Positions 1-5,314 of a stretch of DNA of 6,251 bases are shown here, in pieces (position 1 is the first letter of the stretch; each line of letters opens with the position of its first letter). The stretch covers positions 1 through 6,251 of the forward strand of contig CANQCH010000067.1 in NCBI GenBank assembly GCA_947589165.1, written 5' to 3'. Made by a program: the position numbers and the translations under genes. Source of the stretch: an uncultured Bacilli bacterium. Its GTDB lineage: Bacteria; Bacillota_I; Bacilli_A; RF39; UBA660. Below the pieces are notes generated by a model. That model was not told the DNA's origin. It made no database searches and saw nothing but the letters and a program-made list of their open reading frames with translations.

Positions 1-33
1 AAAAAAAAAAAAAAAAAGCAAGTAGGTACTTGC
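1..33 (-). terminator. Intrinsic terminator of the methyltransferase/pseudouridine synthase operon
   Basis: A perfect inverted repeat, GCAAGTA-GG-TACTTGC at 18-33, acts as a 6-bp stem with a tetraloop (7 bp with a 2-base loop on paper). On the minus strand it is followed directly by 17 T (the A run at 1-17, which may continue past the window edge). It begins two bases after the stop codon of the pseudouridine synthase gene. Stem plus uninterrupted T-tract is the classic Rho-independent layout. The T-tract is unusually long. Confidence 0.9.
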
Positions 34-35
34 AG

Positions 36-716
36 TTAATTAAGCTTTTCTAAATCGTTAGTAAATAGTTTCCACTTACTAGTTAGTGGTGGTAATTTTT
101 TAAATGCTAAATGTTCTTTAGCGACCGGATGCATAAATGATAACTCATAAGCAAATAACGCTATTTGATCTTTTTCTTTTTTTCCATACCTTTGATCCCC
201 ATATAAAGCATGACCATGATGCGCCATTTGTAGTCTTATTTGATGATGACGTCCCGTTTCTAATTTAACCTTTATTAAGGATAAATCACTAGCCGCATGA
301 TAACTTATTTTTTCATATTCTAAAATACTATCTTTACCATTAGCTTCATCAATATACGCGCTATGGGTTTGGTTATCTTTACTAATTTTATCATGTAATT
401 TAGCTTTAGCCTCAGGATTACCGTGAACAATGGCAAGATAATTTTTCGTAAAATTATGTGTTCTTATCATTTCACTTAAACGGGAAGCCGCTTTACTAGT
501 TTTAGCAAAAACCATAATACCACCGACTGGTCGATCTAAGCGATGCACTAAGCCTAAATAAACATTACCTGGTTTTTGATATTTTTCTTTTAAATATCTT
601 TTTACGACCGTAAGTAAATCTAAATCTAAAGAATTATCCGCTTGGACAGGCATATTATAAGGTTTAACGACAACAATTAAATGATTATCTTCATATAAAA
701 TATCTAAATTTTTCAT
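36..716 (-). CDS. RluA-family RNA pseudouridine synthase
   Basis: This 226-residue protein should isomerise specific uridines to pseudouridine in rRNA or tRNA in the cytoplasm. The catalytic motif is visible as GLVHRLDRPVGG at residues 55-66, with Asp61 as the expected nucleophile. The second family motif, TGRHHQIR, is at 154-161, followed by HGHALYGDQRYG. There is no S4 RNA-binding domain, so this is the short catalytic-only type, and the exact target uridine cannot be read from sequence. The HRLDRPVGG form differs from the HRLDxxTSG form of RluC/RluD. An in-frame ATG at 746 would add ten residues inside the upstream gene. I chose the ATG at 716 because it makes the 4-base ATGA overlap with the methyltransferase stop, has a GGGAAG ribosome-binding site four bases upstream, and gives the usual start MKNLDILYED. 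It is the second gene of a two-gene operon ended by the terminator at 33-1. Confidence 0.92.
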   Translation of the reverse strand: MKNLDILYEDNHLIVVVKPYNMPVQADNSLDLDLLTVVKRYLKEKYQKPGNVYLGLVHRLDRPVGGIMVFAKTSKAASRLSEMIRTHNFTKNYLAIVHGNPEAKAKLHDKISKDNQTHSAYIDEANGKDSILEYEKISYHAASDLSLIKVKLETGRHHQIRLQMAHHGHALYGDQRYGKKEKDQIALFAYELSFMHPVAKEHLAFKKLPPLTSKWKLFTNDLEKLN

Positions 717-1573
717 TTTGCTTCCCAACGGCCAAAGATACCACATGGTAAAATAAGATTACTATTTTCCATGGCTATACCGATTTCATCGGACGTAATA
801 ATTCCGGGATACTTCTTATTAACCGTCAAATTTAAAATGTTTTCTAAAACTTTTGGACTTAATCCCGTAGTATAAGAATTAATTAAGAAAAATAAAGGTT
901 CATCACTTAAAACATCTAAACAAAGCGTAATTAATTTATATAAACTTTCTTCAATGTTCCAAACTTCCTTATTGGCACCACGCCCAAAAGAAGGAGGATC
1001 CATAATAATCGCATCGTATTTATGGCCGCGTCTAATTTCTCTTTCGACAAATTTGAGGCAATCATCCACAATAAAACGGACATTTCGATCAGTTAAATGG
1101 GAACTGGCGATATTATCTTTGGCCCAAGCAACCATACCTTTCGAAGAATCAACATGGACAACATCAGCTCCTGCGGCGGCACAAGCAACAGTTGCCCCAC
1201 CGGTATAAGCAAATAAATTTAAAACGGAAATATGTCGCTTACTATTTTTTATTTTCGTCATCATATAATCCCAATTATAAGCTTGTTCAGGAAATATACC
1301 GGTATGTTTAAACCCCATTAATTTAAGATTAAAAGTTAAGTCATGATATTTTATTTGCCATTTATCTGGTACCTTATTTTTTATTTCCCAAGCTCCACCG
1401 CCCGTTTTACTCCGATGATAAATAGCATCAGCTTTGTTCCAAGAGGGACTAGTCATTTGCCATATTATTTGAGGATCAGGCCTTGCTAAAATAATATTGC
1501 CCCAACGTTCTAATTTCATCCCTTCACTCATCGCTAGTAATTTATAATCGCTCCACGTATCTACCACTTTCAT
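713..1573 (-). CDS. Class I SAM-dependent methyltransferase, RlmI/RlmK-like (COG1092 type)
   Basis: This 286-residue enzyme most likely methylates a base in RNA, probably 23S rRNA, using S-adenosylmethionine. The N-terminal part (residues about 10-45) contains the family block KLERWGNIILARPDPQIIW. The Rossmann methyltransferase fold follows: motif I VLNLFAYTGGATVACAAAGA at about 117-136, an acidic motif II VHVDSSKGM at about 139-147, and the target-base/catalytic motif MDPPSFGRG at 191-199. The family is that of the C-terminal catalytic domain of RlmI and RlmK; the N-terminal PUA domain of RlmI is absent, so a specific position should not be assigned. The ATG at 1573 is preceded by GGATGTG seven bases upstream and by an extended -10 promoter, which supports this start. 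Its TGA stop overlaps the ATG of the pseudouridine synthase, so two RNA-modifying enzymes are probably translated in a coupled way. Confidence 0.9.
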   Translation of the reverse strand: MKVVDTWSDYKLLAMSEGMKLERWGNIILARPDPQIIWQMTSPSWNKADAIYHRSKTGGGAWEIKNKVPDKWQIKYHDLTFNLKLMGFKHTGIFPEQAYNWDYMMTKIKNSKRHISVLNLFAYTGGATVACAAAGADVVHVDSSKGMVAWAKDNIASSHLTDRNVRFIVDDCLKFVEREIRRGHKYDAIIMDPPSFGRGANKEVWNIEESLYKLITLCLDVLSDEPLFFLINSYTTGLSPKVLENILNLTVNKKYPGIITSDEIGIAMENSNLILPCGIFGRWEAK

Positions 1574-1580
1574 ATTTAAT

Positions 1581-1587
1581 CACATCC
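1581..1587 (-). promoter_or_regulatory. Ribosome-binding site of the methyltransferase gene
   Basis: The minus strand reads GGATGTG, one mismatch from GGAGGTG, seven bases before the ATG at 1573. It decides the start, since no other ATG or GTG with a comparable site is close. Confidence 0.7.
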
Positions 1588-1596
1588 ATTTCTTCT

Positions 1597-1605
1597 ATTA
1601 TAGCA
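1597..1605 (-). promoter_or_regulatory. Extended -10 promoter of the methyltransferase/pseudouridine synthase operon
   Basis: The minus strand carries TGCTATAAT, a perfect TATAAT -10 box with the TGn extension. At 17-base spacing the -35 position is only a T run, which is usual for extended -10 promoters. It sits in the 75-base gap just past the yvcK terminator and would give a leader of about 15-20 bases, so it makes this operon independent of the one upstream. Confidence 0.75.
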
Positions 1606-1618
1606 ATAAAAAACCAAG

Positions 1619-1646
1619 AAAAAAAGATTTAAGAATAGCTTAAACC
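1619..1646 (-). terminator. Intrinsic terminator of the ABC exporter/yvcK operon
   Basis: The hairpin arms are at 1639-1646 and 1626-1633: a 6-bp core TTTAAG/CTTAAA with a 5-base loop, then one A-C mismatch and one more G-C pair. Seven T follow on the minus strand (1625-1619). It starts two bases after the yvcK stop codon. The stem is AT-rich and therefore of moderate strength, though A-T pairing with the tail of the gene could lengthen it. Confidence 0.78.
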
Positions 1647-1648
1647 TT

Positions 1649-2596
1649 TTATTTATCCATTAAATGCGAAAAGATTAAATAACCAACTTTTAAAGCATCA
1701 TGACGATAAAAATTATCTTCGACTAAATATAATTTATCACTAATAATTTTAATCTTTTTGGCTTTTAAGTTTTCCCCATCTAAAATGACGGGATCTTTTT
1801 GTTCTTTATTCGCGTATTTCGCCGCCAGGGCACTACTCATAGCTTCATCATTAGCCACAACCACGTTAATGGTATTTTTACCTAAATATTTTTCTAATTC
1901 ATTAATATGATCGCTCACGGTAAAACCATCTGTTTCATTTGGTTGGGTAAATAAATTGCAAATATACATTTTATCCGCGGAAGATTTTTTTATTTCCGTG
2001 ACGACACTTTTATCGATTAAATTGGGAATAATACTCGTTAATAAACTACCCATCGAAAAGACAATTAAATCAGCTTCGCGAATTTTTTCCAAAACTTTGG
2101 GATTAACGGTAAATTTATGATCATAACCAACCTTTTTAATTTTTTCTTGGCACTTGGAAATCATAACTTCGCCGAAAACTTTTTTGCCGGTTTCCGTATA
2201 ACCAATTAAATTAACATTATCATTCGTTAATGGTAAAACTTCCCCTTTTAAATCTAAAATTTTTCCTAAAACTGGTAGGGCCCCATCAAAGTTACCTTTT
2301 AAATCTAAAAGCGCGGTTAAAAGTAAATTCTTAATTGAATGATTTTTTAAATCTTTACTTTCTTTAAAGCGATAGTTCATTAAATCTCTAAGATCATCAT
2401 CAATGTTAGCCATCGATAACATGACTTTCGAAACATCCCCCACTGCCGGAATATGAAATTCTCTTCTTAATTTTCCTGTCGAAGAACCATTATCAGCGAC
2501 ACTGACAACGGCCGTGATTTCCACCGGAAATAACTTTAAACCTTTAAGTAATTGGGATAAGCCACTGCCACCCCCAAAGACCACAATCTTTTTCAT
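1649..2596 (-). CDS. yvcK: YvcK/CofD-family protein (gluconeogenesis factor homologue)
   Basis: The 315-residue product matches the YvcK branch of the CofD fold in length and order of motifs. In Bacillus, YvcK binds UDP-sugars, is needed on gluconeogenic carbon sources and helps maintain cell shape and wall synthesis; no enzymatic reaction is firmly established. Visible motifs are the Rossmann-like loop FGGGSGLSQLLKGLK (7-21), SVADNGSSTGKLR (32-44), PAVGDVSKVMLS (50-61), SMGSLLTSIIPNL (181-193) and YICNLFTQPNETDGF (211-225). Several normally strict positions differ from the Bacillus form: ADDGGSS is ADNGSS, PPGD-RN is AVGD-SK, and GPGSLYTS is SMGSLLTS, so this is a divergent branch. A GTG at 2605 could add three residues, but it lacks a ribosome-binding site. 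The ATG at 2596, one base after the exporter's TAA, gives the canonical MKKIVVFGGG start and implies translational coupling. The usual neighbours rapZ and whiA are not beside it. Confidence 0.9.
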   Translation of the reverse strand: MKKIVVFGGGSGLSQLLKGLKLFPVEITAVVSVADNGSSTGKLRREFHIPAVGDVSKVMLSMANIDDDLRDLMNYRFKESKDLKNHSIKNLLLTALLDLKGNFDGALPVLGKILDLKGEVLPLTNDNVNLIGYTETGKKVFGEVMISKCQEKIKKVGYDHKFTVNPKVLEKIREADLIVFSMGSLLTSIIPNLIDKSVVTEIKKSSADKMYICNLFTQPNETDGFTVSDHINELEKYLGKNTINVVVANDEAMSSALAAKYANKEQKDPVILDGENLKAKKIKIISDKLYLVEDNFYRHDALKVGYLIFSHLMDK

Positions 2597-2597
2597 T

Positions 2598-5144
2598 TTA
2601 CTCACTTCTTAACGCTTCGACCGGATCTTTTTTCGAAGCATATCTGGCTGGTAATAATCCGGCGATAGTTGTTAAAACCACACTAATAATAATTAAAATA
2701 ATGGCGCCATTAATTGGTAGTTTCGCGGCCGCATTAATGCCAGCCAAGCTTTTAATGATCGCATTAACGGGAACCGTTAATAATAAGGTAACTAAAATTC
2801 CTAAAATACCGGCCACTAAACCTTCAATAAACGTTTCGGCATTGAAGACGCGGGAAATATCTTTTTTGCTGGCCCCGATGGCCCGTAAAATACCAATTTC
2901 CTTGGTTCTTTCTAAAACGGAAATATAGGTAATAATCCCAATCATGATCGAAGAAACAATGAGCGATATAGCGACAAAAGCCATTAAAACATAACTAATA
3001 ACATTAACGATGGTAGATACCCCACTCATCATGACGCCAACAATATCAGTATAATTTATGACATCTTCTTCATGTTTTTGTTCTTCTTTTTCTTTATTAT
3101 AATCATTAATTATATCCACAATCTTTTCTTTACTATCAAAATCTTTGGGATAAATACTAATGGTAGAAGGATTATCAATATCGACACTCCCTAATTCGCG
3201 TAAAACATCATCATAACTAGCTCCCGCTTGTTTATTATATAGTTCATAAAAGTTTGCTAATTCGGCCGGTGATAAACTATTTAAATAACTTTGTTCTTGC
3301 GGACTTAATTTTTTAAAATCAAATTCTTTACTTTCACTAAATTTTAAATTAGTTAAAACATTAACTTCGGGATTACTTTTTTGTTCCTTTACAATCGCCG
3401 AATTATTAACTTTATCAATAACATATTCTTTTAATTCTTTGGTATAGAAGACGCCCCCTTGATTCATACTGGAAGCCACTGTGGAATCCGCACTTGGCTT
3501 AATGATACCCACGACTTTTATTTCTTCAGCATCAGCTAATTTTTTTAACATATATTTTTCATCATTTTGCTTATTAAGCCACCGACCATTTTCTTTGACA
3601 TAATAATCGGTATTTAATAATAATTTAAATTTTAAATTTAATAATTCATCAATGGTATAAGAACTTTCTTCAACTTTAAATTCTTCTCCATTCATAATTT
3701 TATGATAAAAATCTTTTAATTCGGAACTATTCTTTAAACCTAAGGCATATAACGTATAATCTAAAATTTGATTATTTTCATCAACAACTAGAACAATTTC
3801 GTTATAAGCTTTAGGCCAAGCGCCCGCGACTAATTCATACATCGATTTATTTAATTCTTCATTATCAAACATTTCTTCAAAAACATCTGTCGACATAAAC
3901 ATAGATGAATAATCACTTTCCATGCCTAAAGAATCCATGACCGTATTAGGATTTACTTGAATTACTTCATCAGCACTATCTTTATATAGTTGTAAATTAA
4001 GATCATAACCATAACTAATCGCCGAAGTATAGTTTTTAAGATCTTGATTTTTCTCTAAAAAATCTTTAAACAACAATAAATTATTGGTTTGCACTTTCGC
4101 CGTCATAGTATGAAGCATCGTACTCATCACGTTATTAGCATGGATTTTATCATCATTATAAAATTTTGCTTCTTCTTCATTATTCATCATGGTTAAAAAA
4201 TCACTCATTTCAATGGAAGATTTTTGCACAATCAAGGGATAACTAGATAAAGTTTCTTGTTCCACACTCGTAATGTATTCTTGAACCCCATTAGATAACG
4301 ATAAGATTAAGGCAATCCCAATTATCCCAATGGAACCCGCGAAAGCCGTTAAAATAGTCCGCCCTTTTTTCGTCATTAAATTATTTAAACTTAATGATAA
4401 TGCTGTTTTAAAAGACATAGACGTCTTTTTATTCGTTTCTTTTTCTTCTTTTTCCTTTTCATTTTTCTTTAAAGGATTTGAATCATGAGTAATTTCCCCA
4501 TCTTTTAAATTAATAATCCGAGTTGAATAACTATTTGATAATTCCGCATTATGCGTTACCATAATTACTAATTTATTCTTGGCCACTTCGGCTAGTAAAT
4601 CCATTATTTGACTACTTGTTTTACTATCTAAAGCCCCCGTTGGTTCATCAGCCAGTAAAATATCCGGATCGTTTACTAAAGCGCGGGCAATGGCCACTCT
4701 TTGCATTTGCCCCCCGGACATTTGATTTGGTTTTTTATACATATGTTCTTCCAAACCAACTTCTTTTAAAACTTTTTTAACTCTTTTTACTCTTTCTTTT
4801 TTGGAAACTCCAGATAAAGTTAACGCTAGTTCCACATTAGCAAAAACCGTTTGATGCGGAATTAAATTATAACTTTGAAAAACAAAACCTACCCGATGAT
4901 TTCGATAAGTATCCCAATCTCGATCTTTATATTTTTTCGTACTAATCCCATTAATTATTAAATCTCCGGTGGTATAGTCATCTAAACCGCCAATGATATT
5001 TAAAAGCGTCGTTTTTCCACTTCCTGAAGGACCTAAAATCGATACAAATTCATTTTGGCGAAAAACTAAACTAACTTCTTTTAACGCTTTTTGTTTTAAA
5101 CTTTCCGTTTCATAAACTTTACTTATTTTTTTTAACTCAAGCAT
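2598..5144 (-). CDS. MacB-type ABC transporter, ATPase fused to FtsX-like permease
   Basis: This 848-residue membrane protein combines both halves of a type VII (MacB/LolCDE-like) ABC system and would work as a homodimer. ATPase domain, about 1-225: Walker A GPSGSGKTT (38-46), Q-loop Gln90, signature MSGGQ (142-146), Walker B ILLADEP (162-168), D-loop ALD (171-173) and switch His198. A Lys/Glu-rich linker (about 225-241) leads to TM1 (about 263-285). A very large extracytoplasmic domain of about 420 residues (288-709) follows, acidic and Asn/Ser-rich. TM2-TM4 lie at about 710-742, 773-798 and 812-833, with the coupling segment RTKEIGILRAIGASKKDI (746-763) and the family C-terminus ARYASKKDPVEALRSE. 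Transporters of this class use mechanotransmission and export or extract peptides, lipoproteins or antimicrobials; the substrate is not evident. No adaptor (HlyD-like) protein or two-component system is adjacent. I see no cysteine in the whole protein. It is first in an operon with yvcK. Confidence 0.93.
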   Translation of the reverse strand: MLELKKISKVYETESLKQKALKEVSLVFRQNEFVSILGPSGSGKTTLLNIIGGLDDYTTGDLIINGISTKKYKDRDWDTYRNHRVGFVFQSYNLIPHQTVFANVELALTLSGVSKKERVKRVKKVLKEVGLEEHMYKKPNQMSGGQMQRVAIARALVNDPDILLADEPTGALDSKTSSQIMDLLAEVAKNKLVIMVTHNAELSNSYSTRIINLKDGEITHDSNPLKKNEKEKEEKETNKKTSMSFKTALSLSLNNLMTKKGRTILTAFAGSIGIIGIALILSLSNGVQEYITSVEQETLSSYPLIVQKSSIEMSDFLTMMNNEEEAKFYNDDKIHANNVMSTMLHTMTAKVQTNNLLLFKDFLEKNQDLKNYTSAISYGYDLNLQLYKDSADEVIQVNPNTVMDSLGMESDYSSMFMSTDVFEEMFDNEELNKSMYELVAGAWPKAYNEIVLVVDENNQILDYTLYALGLKNSSELKDFYHKIMNGEEFKVEESSYTIDELLNLKFKLLLNTDYYVKENGRWLNKQNDEKYMLKKLADAEEIKVVGIIKPSADSTVASSMNQGGVFYTKELKEYVIDKVNNSAIVKEQKSNPEVNVLTNLKFSESKEFDFKKLSPQEQSYLNSLSPAELANFYELYNKQAGASYDDVLRELGSVDIDNPSTISIYPKDFDSKEKIVDIINDYNKEKEEQKHEEDVINYTDIVGVMMSGVSTIVNVISYVLMAFVAISLIVSSIMIGIITYISVLERTKEIGILRAIGASKKDISRVFNAETFIEGLVAGILGILVTLLLTVPVNAIIKSLAGINAAAKLPINGAIILIIISVVLTTIAGLLPARYASKKDPVEALRSE

Positions 5145-5149
5145 TTTTT

Positions 5150-5157
5150 CCTCCTTT
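5150..5157 (-). promoter_or_regulatory. Strong ribosome-binding site of the ABC transporter gene
   Basis: The minus strand reads AAAGGAGG followed by five A and the ATG at 5144. It is a full match to the anti-Shine-Dalgarno core at good spacing and fixes the start of the transporter. Confidence 0.9.
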
Positions 5158-5197
5158 AAATTATATGTTATGCATTACTCTTTTTAATCTATGGATT

Positions 5198-5226
5198 ATC
5201 TTATCATTATTATCACAAAATTACAA
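5198..5226 (-). promoter_or_regulatory. Putative promoter region of the ABC transporter/yvcK operon
   Basis: Two overlapping candidates are seen on the minus strand. One is TTGTAA (5226-5221) with a 17-base spacer to TAAGAT (5203-5198). The other is an extended -10 box, TGTGATAAT (5217-5209). Either would give a leader of about 45-60 bases before the ATG at 5144. The leader also holds an imperfect 12-base palindrome, GTAATGCATAAC (5178-5167), which could be an operator, but nothing shows what would bind it. The rest of the 170-base gap 5145-5314 holds only the terminator described separately and no gene. Confidence 0.4.
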
Positions 5227-5250
5227 GTAACCGAACCTTATTTTAAACAT

Positions 5251-5274
5251 AAAAAAAAGAAATACAAGTATTTC
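5251..5274 (-). terminator. Probable intrinsic terminator of the surface-protein gene
   Basis: The minus strand reads GAAATACTTGTATTTC (5274-5259), a short perfect hairpin, followed by eight T (5258-5251). It lies 41 bases past the stop codon at 5315. A longer alternative pairs AAGAAATA (5305-5298) with TATTTCTT (5264-5257), also ending at the T-tract. The stem has few G-C pairs, so efficiency may be modest. Confidence 0.6.
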
Positions 5275-5314
5275 GTCATAATTAGACAAAACTTTTATAT
5301 TTCTTATTTATTAA

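Noticed and set aside
954..1208. Plus-strand open frame of 84 codons
   Set aside because: It lies entirely inside the methyltransferase gene, antisense to its motif I and DPPSF region, and its protein shows no family motif and no ribosome-binding site. It is a shadow of the real gene.
2603..2605. GTG as the yvcK start
   Set aside because: It has no Shine-Dalgarno sequence and overlaps the exporter's last codons; the ATG nine bases downstream gives the family N-terminus.
2701..2928. Plus-strand open frame of 75 codons
   Set aside because: It is antisense to the C-terminal TM segments of the ABC permease; the apparent hydrophobicity mirrors the opposite strand.
5145..5314. Template repeat, riboswitch or small RNA in the longest intergenic gap
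   Set aside because: I compared the gap by eye with the adenine-depleted segment and found no near-copy. It shows only a terminator, a promoter-like region and a short imperfect palindrome, with no structured aptamer core.
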